Shown: one piece after another, positions 27,248 through 36,048 of the stretch
Layout of the letters: each line of letters opens with the position of its first letter
How positions within the stretch are numbered: position 1 is the first letter of the stretch
Notes under the pieces: model-generated
Database searches by the model: none
The model's input: only the letters and a program-made list of their open reading frames with translations
Told to the model about the DNA's origin: nothing
Position numbers and translations under genes: made by a program
Assembly: GCF_002743255.1 (NCBI RefSeq)
Contig: NZ_PDYY01000013.1
Coordinates: 1-64,000, forward strand
Length of the DNA: 64,000 bases
Direction: 5' to 3'
Origin: Sporosarcina sp. P2
GTDB lineage: Bacteria > Bacillota > Bacilli > Bacillales_A > Planococcaceae

Positions 27248-27396
27248 ATAGAGCGCTTACCTTATGTAATAGAGCGGTTAAATGGATTGATAGAGCACAC
27301 TAGGAGGTTTATAGAGCGCGTATAAAGATGTATGAGCAGATGCCATGGATATATGAGCGCTTAAGATGAAAGTATGAGCGGGAAGCTCGTAGCACG
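27248..27396 (+). repeat. 21-bp periodic GAGCG array 3 (7 units)
   Basis: Cores start at 27251, 27272, 27293 (GAGCA), 27314, 27334 (GAGCA), 27355 and 27376, intervals 21, 21, 21, 20, 21, 21. The first four are preceded by ATA and the last three by TAT; the single 20-bp step falls where the type changes. DNA between cores is not conserved. The array lies upstream of the aldehyde dehydrogenase gene and beyond the terminator of the SEC-C protein gene. Confidence 0.88.
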
Positions 27397-27440
27397 GATC
27401 TACAGCCCCCTCCCCAACACTATGGACAGCCTCATTACGC

Positions 27441-27486
27441 AAAAAAACCGCCACAGCAAGTCGGAAATTCCAACTTGCCATGACGG
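27441..27486 (-). terminator. Intrinsic terminator of the SEC-C protein gene
   Basis: On the minus strand CCGTCATGGCAAGTTGG pairs with CCGACTTGCTGTGGCGG (one mismatch), followed by seven T. It lies between the SEC-C stop codon and array 3. Confidence 0.88.
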
Positions 27487-27496
27487 CTTGCATTTA

Positions 27497-29359
27497 TTAC
27501 AACAAATAATAGATATAGTGTGCTTCCTCATGACTACCTGGTGTAAGCGCAACGCTTTTCGGATAATGCATCTTTTCCACAGCCATCTCCATTAACTTGC
27601 TAACATGCGGATTCAACTGTTCCGCCTTAGCAAACAACTCCAATGCACGCTCCGAAGACTTACCCTGCGCGCGTTCCATCTCTACCAACCAAGATAAATA
27701 CCAATACGCAGCGTCTTCTTTAGAAACATCCACACATGCTTCTAACACCTGTGTTGCTTGATCTATTTCTCCTGAATGAATCAATGAAGAAATCGCCAAG
27801 TACCTTGCACTTTGATGGTCAAAGAGGTCGAGCGACAGTAGACGCAAGAAGATCTCGCTCGCTTCAACAAAACGATCTTGCTCATAGAGCCACACACCGT
27901 ACTGCATCAAGCTACGCAAATACGGACGATTCGGTGCGAACTTCCACACATCTTCCGCGCGGCTGTCAAACTGCTTTTCACCAGAGAATATCGCCTGTTT
28001 AAAGAACTTCTCCTGCTCGTCCTTCGAATCTGTCAACTCCGTCTGAAGTAACAATGCATCGACATTCGTCGGATCAGCGCCATATGCACCTACTGCGAAG
28101 TCGTGTCGCTGTTCGATCGTTTCAGCATTGTACGCCATATAACACAGCATCTGTGCTTCTTGTTGTTGATTTTCCGGCTCGAATGGTTGCTGAATCGCTT
28201 CTTGAATATACGCTTGCGCTTCTTCAAACGAATCAAAGTTATGCTTTTGCGTCAACATATGCACTTGCCAGTTCATTTGCTCAGACGGTAGTGGATGGGT
28301 ACCGATATGATACGCGGAATCCTGCTTCCCTTCCGCCATCATCTTTTCAAGTTCCTCAATCTTCTCTAGCAGAATATCCGTATGCTTTCGGAATGAAGAG
28401 ACGGAAACCCCAAACAGTTTACCCACTTCCGCTTGCGTGTACGTATTCGGCATCATATTCGTATCGACTGCCAATTGGAACGCTGCCGCAGCGAGTACTT
28501 CGGGCTTGCGGAACTTCGGATCTTGATCGGTAAAGTAGTATGCCATCAAGGACAATAACATTTCATACGCACCCGGATAAAGCTCTTCCTTTTCGAGTTG
28601 AGCATCCAATATTTCTACTACTTGACGTTGCAGCGGTGTAAAGTTCTGCTCGACTACATCAGATAACGTCTGAACGTCCAGTTTACAAACCACTTCGTAA
28701 ATGTCGACGAGATGCTTCTTGAAAAAATCGAAGCTGTTTTTCTCTTCGCTCGTTTCCGCTAGTTTCTGCACACGCGTCAATAGTTCATCACTCATATGAC
28801 CATTCACTGCAATAGCAGAAATCGGCATGACCCAGCGCTCTTCATTGCGCATCTCTTCCAGGACGATAGCGATGACAGCGCGAACATCTTCAGGCTCACC
28901 TGCTTCTCTTGCCAATAAATACTCGCCTTCTCCTAGAATTTCTTTCATATGATAGACATCTTTATCAGCCTTCATCACTTCTGCGAATGTAATGAAAGCA
29001 TTCTGCCAACTTCTCAAAATAGCACGTACTGCCCTATTTTGCGTGCGGTTGAGCGCTTTCACAAGGTGGCGTCTCCATAGATCTTTACGAACGATGAAGA
29101 AATAGTAATCGCTGACATTCGTCACGAGTTCCTCTTCTTCCATCCACTCACCAAGGCGTCCAGCCCAATCTTTCAATAACCCTTCTAATGATTGAATCTC
29201 AGCAGGAGACAAGGATGTTTCATAATAACTGTTTAATACTTTCCTTAATTCTTCTTGGACCGTATTTGTGCCCGGCATCTCTGTTTTGCCGCAGCAGTTC
29301 TCTACGATATCCCCACTTCCGCATGGGCATTTTTCTTTATTCCCTATCACATCGAACAC
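27497..29359 (-). CDS. SEC-C motif protein with helical-repeat body
   Basis: 620 residues. An N-terminal SEC-C zinc motif (KCPCGSGDIVENCCG, residues 10-24) has Cys11, Cys13, Cys22 and Cys23. The rest is almost all helical; the last third looks like TPR-type repeats (AYNAETIEQRHDFAVGAYGA, VEASEIFLRLLSLDLFDHQS). A possible helix-turn-helix, EVGKLFGVSVSSFRKHTDIL, lies near 315-335. It is probably a cytoplasmic protein-binding scaffold of unknown target. The start is a GTG with only a weak AAAAGG site close by, so the N-terminus is less sure, although the SEC-C motif must be included. Confidence 0.78.
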   Translation of the reverse strand: MFDVIGNKEKCPCGSGDIVENCCGKTEMPGTNTVQEELRKVLNSYYETSLSPAEIQSLEGLLKDWAGRLGEWMEEEELVTNVSDYYFFIVRKDLWRRHLVKALNRTQNRAVRAILRSWQNAFITFAEVMKADKDVYHMKEILGEGEYLLAREAGEPEDVRAVIAIVLEEMRNEERWVMPISAIAVNGHMSDELLTRVQKLAETSEEKNSFDFFKKHLVDIYEVVCKLDVQTLSDVVEQNFTPLQRQVVEILDAQLEKEELYPGAYEMLLSLMAYYFTDQDPKFRKPEVLAAAAFQLAVDTNMMPNTYTQAEVGKLFGVSVSSFRKHTDILLEKIEELEKMMAEGKQDSAYHIGTHPLPSEQMNWQVHMLTQKHNFDSFEEAQAYIQEAIQQPFEPENQQQEAQMLCYMAYNAETIEQRHDFAVGAYGADPTNVDALLLQTELTDSKDEQEKFFKQAIFSGEKQFDSRAEDVWKFAPNRPYLRSLMQYGVWLYEQDRFVEASEIFLRLLSLDLFDHQSARYLAISSLIHSGEIDQATQVLEACVDVSKEDAAYWYLSWLVEMERAQGKSSERALELFAKAEQLNPHVSKLMEMAVEKMHYPKSVALTPGSHEEAHYIYYLL

Positions 29360-29385
29360 AACCTTTTCTTTTTACTATACCATAC

Positions 29386-29425
29386 TAAAAAGAAGCTCCG
29401 CATGCATAGCAGCATACGAAACTCC
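29386..29425 (-). terminator. Intrinsic terminator of the DHA2 efflux gene
   Basis: A hairpin with several mismatches (AAGGAG...ATGC against GCATGCGGAGCTT) is followed on the minus strand by five T. It lies just after the MFS stop codon. Confidence 0.6.
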
Positions 29426-29430
29426 TTGTT

Positions 29431-30933
29431 TTAGTTTTCAGATTGTTCTTTCACTTCACCACTAGTAGGCGAAGTCGGTGGTATGACCCGTTTTATGAAT
29501 AACGATAAGATCAATGCGATGAGTGTAATCACGGTCGAGATGAAGAACGCGTGATTGACGCCGTCGAGCATCGCCATCCGTCCAATCTCTTCTTTCATAG
29601 CGGAGACATCGACTCCAGATGCGATCAAATCTTGCACTTGGGTAGCTGCAGACACATCCAATCGCTTGGTCATGAGCGTCAATAACAAGGCCGAACCAAT
29701 CGCGCCAGACACTTGCTGCAATGTGTTATTCATTGCCGTACCATGCGGATTCGAGATCATCGGCAACGAGTTCATTCCATTTGTCATAACCGGCATCATG
29801 ACCATCGATAACCCGAACATCCGAAGCGTATAGACACCCATCAAATAATAATAACCTGTATCCATATGCAATTGGCTCAATAAATACGTTGTGAATACCG
29901 AAATACTAAGTCCCGTGTAAACGAGGACACGCGGACCGTATTTATCGAATAAACGACCTGTGATGGGCGACATGATTCCCATTAATACTGCACCGGGTAA
30001 CATCAGCAGTCCGGCATCTAGCGGTGAAATTCCGCGCACGTTTTGTACATACAACGGTGTCAAAATCATTCCGGAAAACATCGCCACAGACAACACCATC
30101 GATACGACAGATGAGAGGGCAAACATCGAGTGCTTGTAAATACGAAAATCGAGCATGGGCTCAGTCATGCGTAATTGTTTTAGGATGAATAGTACGAGCG
30201 ATACCGTACCAAGCGCGATCGTGCCATAGACGATCGGAGAACTCCACCCCAGTTCACCTGCAGAACTGAAACCATACAGCAAACCACCAAAGCCGATAGT
30301 CGATAATACTAATGAAGAGAAATTGATGCGTACATCACGATTCGGTGTAATATTTTTGAGTTTGAAAATTGCGAGAGCTAGTGTGAGCAATGAAATCGGT
30401 AGCACAAGCTCAAACAGTGTCCGCCACGAATAATGCTCGACTATCCAACCAGACAATGTCGGCCCAATTGCCGGTGCCGTGAACATCACAAGACCGAACA
30501 TCCCCAATGCCGCTCCCCGTTTTTCAATTGGGAAAGCCGTCAACATTACATTCATCAATAACGGCATCATCAGTGCGGAACCGGATGCTTGGATCATACG
30601 TGCAACCACTAGTAAAGAGAATGTCGGTGCGATGATGGCGATCAACGTCCCTAACGAGAAAAGCACCATCGCGGTAATGAAGATTCTTCTATTTGTAAAT
30701 TTCTGAATGAAAAACGCACTGGCAGGAATCATAATCCCGTTGACGAGCATATAACCTGTCGTCAGCCACTGAACGGCCGAAGGGGAAATTGAAAACTCTT
30801 TCATAATGACCGGCAATGCGATATTCAGTAACGTATTGTTCAAAATCGCAACGAACGCACCTATGAATAATATCGCAATGATGCCATAGGGCGGTTTCTC
30901 CTGCATTTTTTTAATTTCTGTTGATTCTACCAT
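29431..30933 (-). CDS. DHA2 family MFS multidrug efflux protein (LmrB/EmrB-like)
   Basis: 500 residues with about 14 transmembrane segments, the DHA2 layout. Motifs seen: LNNTLLNIALPVIMKEF in the first segment (DHA2 motif D1), RIFITAMVLFSLGT after loop 2-3, and motif C, GLVMFTAPAIGPTLSGWIV. It should use the proton gradient to export drugs or other amphiphiles. AGGAGGG lies four bases from the ATG. It is divergent from the TetR gene, the usual arrangement for a repressor and its target. Confidence 0.88.
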   Translation of the reverse strand: MVESTEIKKMQEKPPYGIIAILFIGAFVAILNNTLLNIALPVIMKEFSISPSAVQWLTTGYMLVNGIMIPASAFFIQKFTNRRIFITAMVLFSLGTLIAIIAPTFSLLVVARMIQASGSALMMPLLMNVMLTAFPIEKRGAALGMFGLVMFTAPAIGPTLSGWIVEHYSWRTLFELVLPISLLTLALAIFKLKNITPNRDVRINFSSLVLSTIGFGGLLYGFSSAGELGWSSPIVYGTIALGTVSLVLFILKQLRMTEPMLDFRIYKHSMFALSSVVSMVLSVAMFSGMILTPLYVQNVRGISPLDAGLLMLPGAVLMGIMSPITGRLFDKYGPRVLVYTGLSISVFTTYLLSQLHMDTGYYYLMGVYTLRMFGLSMVMMPVMTNGMNSLPMISNPHGTAMNNTLQQVSGAIGSALLLTLMTKRLDVSAATQVQDLIASGVDVSAMKEEIGRMAMLDGVNHAFFISTVITLIALILSLFIKRVIPPTSPTSGEVKEQSEN

Positions 30934-31029
30934 TTTACCCTCCTATAATATGTGGAAAATATGTCAGAAGTATATTTTATACCGGCAGTACATTTATTAC
31001 AACTGAAAGATTTCAAAAACCTTAAAAGC

Positions 31030-31058
31030 TTGATGTAATAATGTTTTAGGAATAGTAT
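31030..31058 (+). promoter_or_regulatory. Probable sigma-A promoter of the TetR gene
   Basis: TTGATG (31030-31035) and TAGTAT (31053-31058) are separated by 17 bp, 49 bp before the TetR start. TATAC-rich DNA right after (GTATAGATAGTATAC, 31055-31069) has partial dyad symmetry and may be the operator shared with the divergent efflux gene. The operator is a guess. Confidence 0.4.
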
Positions 31059-31106
31059 AGATAGTATACACAGAGTATAAAAATTCAAATGCACAGGTGA
31101 TTATCT

Positions 31107-31988
31107 ATGAATGACCGCAAAAAGCACGTATTGCTTATCGCAAAACAACTATTCATCGACAAAGGCTTTCATGCAACATCCATCCAAGACATTTTGGATG
31201 CAGCACAAATTTCAAAGGGAACGTTTTATAATTACTTCCCTTCTAAAAATGAATGTCTAATGGCGATATTGCAAGACGCTTATTGTATAAGTTACTTACG
31301 GAGAAATGAGCTGGCGATCGGCAAAGACCTTGCAGATCCTGGTCTGCTCGCTGCACAAATTGAAATTCGTTTGACGATGAATCGACAACAAAACTTGCTA
31401 CCGTTGTTTGAAACTATCGTTCATTCACCTGACGATGAGCTGCGTCAATTTGTGAAGCAGATGCATTTTCGGGAACTCGCATGGCTTGCGAAACGACTGG
31501 TCAACGTCTACGGTGAGGAAGTAAAACCATACTCCTATGATTGCGCATCGTTACTCTTTGGTTTCATCCAACATGCGCTTAATATCTGGAAAAGTTCAAC
31601 TACCGAGCCAATCGATACGATGAAACTAGTGGATTTTGTTATGCAACGAATGGAAGTGATCGTACCCGATATCGTAAAACGAGACGCTCATTTCCTATCA
31701 CAGAGCTTGCTGGAAGATATGTTAACGGCCGAAGAGATGTATCCGATGACATGCGAAGTGTTGATTGAGCATTTGCAAAAATTCGTTGGCAACTTACCAA
31801 AGGACGGAAGTCAAAGGACGTTATATAGCCAGTTTTTACTAGATGAGCTGTCCGCTGAACAACCGAGGATCTACTTACTGGAATCCGTTGTGCGCTCGTT
31901 CCGTCAAGCGTTCGAAGGTTCGGAACTACAACTACAAGCAATCGAATTATCCGCAGCGATTTGGGGGTTCATCAACCAATCTCAATGA
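31107..31988 (+). CDS. TetR/AcrR family transcriptional regulator
   Basis: 293 residues, long for the family. The N-terminal HTH is textbook: AKQLFIDKGFHATSIQDILDAAQISKGTFYNYFPSKNECL (about 12-51, quoted here in part). The C-terminal region of about 240 residues, with no recognised ligand motif, would bind an effector and dimerise. Divergent placement next to the DHA2 exporter suggests it represses that gene and itself. A weak AGGTGAT site precedes the ATG. Confidence 0.88.
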   Translation: MNDRKKHVLLIAKQLFIDKGFHATSIQDILDAAQISKGTFYNYFPSKNECLMAILQDAYCISYLRRNELAIGKDLADPGLLAAQIEIRLTMNRQQNLLPLFETIVHSPDDELRQFVKQMHFRELAWLAKRLVNVYGEEVKPYSYDCASLLFGFIQHALNIWKSSTTEPIDTMKLVDFVMQRMEVIVPDIVKRDAHFLSQSLLEDMLTAEEMYPMTCEVLIEHLQKFVGNLPKDGSQRTLYSQFLLDELSAEQPRIYLLESVVRSFRQAFEGSELQLQAIELSAAIWGFINQSQ

Positions 31989-31989
31989 A

Positions 31990-32040
31990 AAAAGAGACTA
32001 GCCAAGTCAGCGAGTATGACTTGGCTAGTCTCTTTTTATT
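31990..32040 (+). terminator. Intrinsic terminator of the TetR gene
   Basis: AGAGACTAGCCAAGTC pairs exactly with GACTTGGCTAGTCTCT around a nine-base loop, followed by TTTTTATTTATT. Confidence 0.9.
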
Positions 32041-32184
32041 TATTGTTGAGTATTAATATGAGTAATTTGGGGGAGTAAAATGTGTTAGGTTGGCAGTCGT
32101 TTGGCTACGCCTGCCGCTGCAGTCACCTTCTTTAGGAAGTGGAGACGAATTATTACACGTCACTATAGATAGTAGAATAAACTA

Positions 32185-32311
32185 GTTGATCTGCGTTCCA
32201 GGCGGCGACTCCAGCGGGAACAGCGCGAGCTGAAAGCCCCGCAGGGAGCGAAGCGGACGAGGAGATTGAAGCCGTGCCCGCGGAACGCGTCCGCCTGGAA
32301 CGCAGATCAAC
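32185..32311. repeat. Palindromic interspersed repeat with perfect 20-bp ends
   Basis: GTTGATCTGCGTTCCAGGCG at 32185-32204 is the exact reverse complement of 32292-32311, apart from the junction with the inner part. Inside are GC-rich blocks (CCGCTGGAGTCGCCG, GCTTCGCTCCCTGCGGGG on the minus strand) shared with the 107-231 copy. This is the layout of the GC-rich palindromic repeats seen many times in Bacillaceae-type genomes. It carries no gene. It lies between the TetR and hydroxyacid dehydrogenase 3' ends. The rest of 32046-32184 contains nothing else I can support. Confidence 0.75.
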
Positions 32312-32343
32312 GTCGCCCCCACGTCACCAATGTCTCGCCTGAG

Positions 32344-33309
32344 TCAACCACGAACTTGATGATTCGGTTCTTCCCCTTGTGCAAATGCAAGTAACGCTTC
32401 TACGTTCAACTTCATCATCGCCTTGCGCGTCTTCACCGTCGCGCTACCAATATGCGGAAGCACCGTCACATTCGGCAACGTCAGCAACGGATGGTCTAGC
32501 GGAACGGGCTCCGTCTCGAACACGTCTAGCCCTGCTGAATGAATCTTCTTCGTACGTAGCGCATCAAACAGCGCGTCTTCATCCACAATACCCCCACGCG
32601 CAACATTGATCAGAATGCCTGTCTCTTTCATCTCGGACAACTGCTTCTCCCCGATCATACCTTTCGTTTCCTCACTATACGGCACTAAAATCAACACGTA
32701 ATCGGACGACGCTAGTAATTCGGAAAGCTCGGCATAACGACAGCCATACATATCTTCCATTTCTGACTTGCGGTTACGGTTGTGATACAGCACGTCCATA
32801 TCGAACCCTTTCGCACGTCTCAACACCGCTTCACCAATTCGGCCCATGCCGATGATACCAAGCGTAGCCCCGTACACATCAGTTCCAGTGAAACCAAGGG
32901 GCTCCCAAGACGTCCAGCGCCCTTCGCGCAACGCGTTCTCTGCGCCGATCAAATCACGGCCCGTAGCCATCAATAAAGCGAACGCCAAGTCTGCTGTTGT
33001 TTCTGTTAGCACATCCGGTGTATTCGTTACAATAATATTCCGTGCTGCCGCCGCTTTGACATCGATGTGATTATAGCCCACTGCCATATTGACGATTAAT
33101 TGTAATGAAGGGGCTGCGTTAAGCACTTCTTCGTCGATCTGATCGGAGATGACAGTCCATAGTGCATTCGCGTCAGCTACTTCTCTTAACAATACGTCAC
33201 GAGGAACGGCTTCACTCGTCGACTCCCACATGCGTACTTCATAGTGTTCGCGTACTGGGGCAATCAGTTCTTCTGGCATCTCTCGACAAATATATACTGT
33301 TGGTTTCAT
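32344..33309 (-). CDS. D-2-hydroxyacid dehydrogenase (glyoxylate/hydroxypyruvate reductase-like)
   Basis: A 321-residue NAD(P)-dependent dehydrogenase. The Rossmann motif GIIGMGRIGEAV (about 150) is followed by the catalytic Arg in NVARGGIVDEDAL, Glu in DVFETEPVPLDHPL and His in LPHIGSATVKTR. NMAVGYNHIDV is the N-terminal substrate-side block. Products are probably D-glycerate or glycolate. It is the last gene of the moa/mob/moe operon, 13 bp after moaA, with AAAGGAG inside that gap; no known role in cofactor synthesis. The ATG at 33309 is preferred over a start seven codons upstream that lies inside moaA. Confidence 0.87.
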   Translation of the reverse strand: MKPTVYICREMPEELIAPVREHYEVRMWESTSEAVPRDVLLREVADANALWTVISDQIDEEVLNAAPSLQLIVNMAVGYNHIDVKAAAARNIIVTNTPDVLTETTADLAFALLMATGRDLIGAENALREGRWTSWEPLGFTGTDVYGATLGIIGMGRIGEAVLRRAKGFDMDVLYHNRNRKSEMEDMYGCRYAELSELLASSDYVLILVPYSEETKGMIGEKQLSEMKETGILINVARGGIVDEDALFDALRTKKIHSAGLDVFETEPVPLDHPLLTLPNVTVLPHIGSATVKTRKAMMKLNVEALLAFAQGEEPNHQVRG

Positions 33310-33322
33310 GGACAACACTCCT

Positions 33323-34333
33323 TTAGCCACCGATATAGTTCATATTGATTTTCTTCCGGTTCTTTATCGTCTGCTCCGTCCGTTCATCGGAATAGCGGTC
33401 TTTTCTGCCTCTCCACACGGTAGCAATCGCTTCATATAGTTCTACATCAGTTTGATCCGAACGAATTAATTTTCGTAGGTCAAAGCCTTCTGATGCGAAA
33501 AGACACGTATATAATTTCCCTTCAGACGATAGACGAGAGCGCGTACACGTTGAACAAAATGACTCCGAAACGGATGTGATGAAGCCGACTTGTGCATCCG
33601 TTCCTATATAGCGATAACGTTTTGCTACTTCACCGTAATAGTCTTCTTCCGCAGGCTCCATGTCGAACTCAGCAGCTAGCATGTCGTAGATCTCTTTTTT
33701 TGTTACGACTTTTTCGAAGCTCCAGCCATTGTCATTGCCGACATCCATGAACTCGATATAGCGCAATGTGATGCCACGTTCTTTGAAATACGTAGCCATC
33801 GGGAGGATTTCGCTCTCATTGACTCCTTTTTGTACGACCATATTCACTTTGATGGTGAAACCGATGTCTTGTGCTTTTTGGATATTTTCGAGAACGAGTT
33901 CAGGTGAAATGCCACGGCCGTTGATCTGTCCGAATAGTTCTGGATCCAGTGCATCTAAACTGATGTTCAGACGGCGCAATCCAGCGTCGTACAGAGGTTG
34001 TGCGTATTGACCGAGCAACACTGCATTGGTTGTCAGTCCGATGTCTTCGATCCCTTCGATGTCGTGAAGCTTCTGTATCAACTCGGGTAAATTCCGGCGC
34101 ATCAGCGGTTCACCGCCCGTCAAGCGTAGCTTCTTCACACCTAACTGAGCAAAAATCCGTGCCAAGCGCTCCAATTCTTCAAACGACAGCAATTCATTTT
34201 TAGCTAGAAATAAAAAGTCATCACCAAAAACTTCTTTCGGCATGCAATATGTACAGCGGAAATTGCAGCGATCCGTAACGGAAATTCGCAAATCCCGAAT
34301 CGGACGACCGAGTTGATCTACAATGGCATTCAT
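33323..34333 (-). CDS. moaA: GTP 3',8-cyclase MoaA
   Basis: 336 residues. The radical SAM motif C23-x3-C27-x2-C30 and GGEPL are present, and the C-terminal second cluster motif is C-STC-T-x-C as [20 protein letters not shown]. The protein ends in Gly-Gly as is usual for MoaA, where these residues are needed for activation. It rearranges GTP in the first step of molybdopterin synthesis; MoaC (37368-37859) completes the step. The ATG at 34333 is chosen because AAGGGG lies nine bases upstream; an ATG three codons earlier overlaps that site. Five bases separate it from mobA. Confidence 0.95.
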   Translation of the reverse strand: MNAIVDQLGRPIRDLRISVTDRCNFRCTYCMPKEVFGDDFLFLAKNELLSFEELERLARIFAQLGVKKLRLTGGEPLMRRNLPELIQKLHDIEGIEDIGLTTNAVLLGQYAQPLYDAGLRRLNISLDALDPELFGQINGRGISPELVLENIQKAQDIGFTIKVNMVVQKGVNESEILPMATYFKERGITLRYIEFMDVGNDNGWSFEKVVTKKEIYDMLAAEFDMEPAEEDYYGEVAKRYRYIGTDAQVGFITSVSESFCSTCTRSRLSSEGKLYTCLFASEGFDLRKLIRSDQTDVELYEAIATVWRGRKDRYSDERTEQTIKNRKKINMNYIGG

Positions 34334-34338
34334 CTTCT

Positions 34339-34908
34339 TCATCCCCTTCCCAGTTCACATGGCGTGTTGACATTTTTAAAAGAAATTTCGGGTGTATCGG
34401 TTAATAAATCGCCTTCAATCCACCGACCTTCATGTTGTGCTTGCACATGCATCACGCGACGATTGCCATCGCGTAACGCTTGTTTTATTGTCGGTTTGAC
34501 GTTAGCACTCCAGACCGAAACGAGTGGGTGTCGCTTGCCTTCTACCGTTACAGACGAAATATCTCCATGATGCAACGCTAGCAATCTTTTCATGATCCCC
34601 GCTTCCATAAACGGCATATCACACGGCAACACGACATAGCGGTCAGCTTGCACTAATTCCATAGCGGATAAAATCCCGGCAAGAGGACCCATTCCAGAAA
34701 CTGCCTCCAGGTCCGTCGTCACATGCACGCAATCCGGAAACTGTTCCCTATATTCTGGACGCGCCACGACAACGATCTCCTCGCAAATCGGTCGCAATGC
34801 CTCTAACGAATAATGATAGAACGAGTGACCTTTATGCAGTGCAAACGCTTTTGGCGAGCCAAAACGCCGCGATTGTCCGCCCGCTAGCAACACACCGACT
34901 GTCTTCAT
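34339..34908 (-). CDS. mobA: Molybdenum cofactor guanylyltransferase MobA
   Basis: 189 residues. The nucleotidyltransferase start [16 protein letters not shown] is the MobA signature, with the magnesium-binding Asp in LPCDMPF and the GPLAGI block. It joins GMP to Mo-molybdopterin, giving the bis-MGD form that NarG needs. Overlaps moaD by four bases (ATGA). Confidence 0.93.
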   Translation of the reverse strand: MKTVGVLLAGGQSRRFGSPKAFALHKGHSFYHYSLEALRPICEEIVVVARPEYREQFPDCVHVTTDLEAVSGMGPLAGILSAMELVQADRYVVLPCDMPFMEAGIMKRLLALHHGDISSVTVEGKRHPLVSVWSANVKPTIKQALRDGNRRVMHVQAQHEGRWIEGDLLTDTPEISFKNVNTPCELGRG

Positions 34909-35141
34909 CCGCCACTCACTGGTGGAATAAACGCGCAGACATCTCCCGCCTGAATGACATCATCCTTTAAGGCATACTCTTCATTCACCGCCACATGGAT
35001 AGTCTCTTTACCGAAACCTGGATATGTCTCTTCTGCCCAGTTCAGCAATTCTTCGACCGTCATAGGCGCGCGATCCAAAGACTCTTCACCTTTACCCGTC
35101 AACTCGCGTAGTCTTGCAAAGTAATGAACTGTAATCATCAT
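34905..35141 (-). CDS. moaD: Molybdopterin synthase sulfur carrier subunit MoaD
   Basis: 78 residues, ubiquitin-like fold, ending in FIPPVSGG; the C-terminal Gly-Gly is adenylated and thiocarboxylated, then donates sulfur in molybdopterin synthase together with MoaE. The ATG at 35141 follows AAAGGGAG; the longer frame from 35219 runs through moaE and is rejected. It overlaps moaE upstream and mobA downstream by four bases each. Confidence 0.93.
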   Translation of the reverse strand: MMITVHYFARLRELTGKGEESLDRAPMTVEELLNWAEETYPGFGKETIHVAVNEEYALKDDVIQAGDVCAFIPPVSGG

Positions 35142-35581
35142 GATTCGCTCCCTTTCTCTGGATATTTCTTCTGTGCACCGATCCATTCTTCGCCGTCTTC
35201 CCAGATTTCCTTCTTCCAAATCGGTACGACTTCTTTAATGCGCTCAATTGCATATTCATTCGCCTCATATGCTGCTTTTCTATGAGGAGACGATACCGCT
35301 ATGACTACGGCAATGTCTGATATTTTCAACTCGCCAATCCGATGCGCCATAGCGACTTGAACTCCAGGCCACTTTGCTTCCATCTCCGCACCGATTTCAG
35401 CGAGCTTTTTTTCCGCCATCGGTACATAGGCGTCATACGCAAGATACAATGTGCGAACACCATGCGTCCATTCGCGTACATGTCCCGTGAATACCGTCAC
35501 CGCACCCGCAGCTGGATGCAAAACAAGATCGCTGTATTTCTGCACATCAATCGGCTGATCTATAATTTCATATCGTTTCAT
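35138..35581 (-). CDS. moaE: Molybdopterin synthase catalytic subunit MoaE
   Basis: 147 residues. AGAVTVFTGHVREWTHG, AHRIGELKISDIAVVIAVSS (about 80-99), HRKAAYEANEYAIERIKEVV and PIWKKEIWEDGEEWIGA are all family hallmarks; Lys residues in the last block act in sulfur transfer. It converts cPMP to molybdopterin using MoaD thiocarboxylate. The start at 35581 follows GGAGGCGGG; ten extra upstream codons are inside mobB. Confidence 0.94.
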   Translation of the reverse strand: MKRYEIIDQPIDVQKYSDLVLHPAAGAVTVFTGHVREWTHGVRTLYLAYDAYVPMAEKKLAEIGAEMEAKWPGVQVAMAHRIGELKISDIAVVIAVSSPHRKAAYEANEYAIERIKEVVPIWKKEIWEDGEEWIGAQKKYPEKGSES

Positions 35582-36048
35582 TGTCCCGCCTCCACCCATT
35601 CTTTCAACCAATCGTCGAGTCGTGTAATGTCTTCAAAAAGTTCGGCTGTTTTCACCGTTCGAATGATTCCAGACAACGACTCCAGCTCTTCCCGTTCTTC
35701 TTCGTTTCGGATGAGCACCACTTTCTTACCGGCTTCTTTTTTATAGCCTTCTATTAATAAAACGTCTGGTTCACTTAACGCTGCCAATGTCTTTAGCTGT
35801 ACAAATGAATATTCTTTATTTTGTATCAATTGTATCATATCCCCCCCGGCGACAAGGGTTGAGACTGCTCCAAACTCTAAGAATTGCACCGTATCCGTAT
35901 ATGCTGGCGGCAGTTCAGGCGCTCCCCCATGCCCATGATGTTTGAGCACCGCGACTTCGTAACCAAAATGCTTCAGCACGGTAATCCAGTGCGAAACAAG
36001 CGTCGTTTTTCCACTGTTCTTGAAGCCCACGACGTGTAGCGTCTTCAT
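35578..36048 (-). CDS. mobB: Molybdopterin-guanine dinucleotide biosynthesis adapter MobB
   Basis: 156 residues. P-loop GFKNSGKTTL (about 8-17), KHHGHGG and the LIEGYKKE block fit MobB, a GTP-binding protein that assists MobA. The ATG at 36048 overlaps the moeA stop as ATGA. The same ATGA arrangement at its own end links it to moaE. Confidence 0.92.
   Translation of the reverse strand: MKTLHVVGFKNSGKTTLVSHWITVLKHFGYEVAVLKHHGHGGAPELPPAYTDTVQFLEFGAVSTLVAGGDMIQLIQNKEYSFVQLKTLAALSEPDVLLIEGYKKEAGKKVVLIRNEEEREELESLSGIIRTVKTAELFEDITRLDDWLKEWVEAGQ

Noticed and set aside
28054..28533. 159-codon plus-strand frame inside the SEC-C protein gene
   Set aside because: Antisense to a protein whose domain order is coherent; no ribosome binding site.
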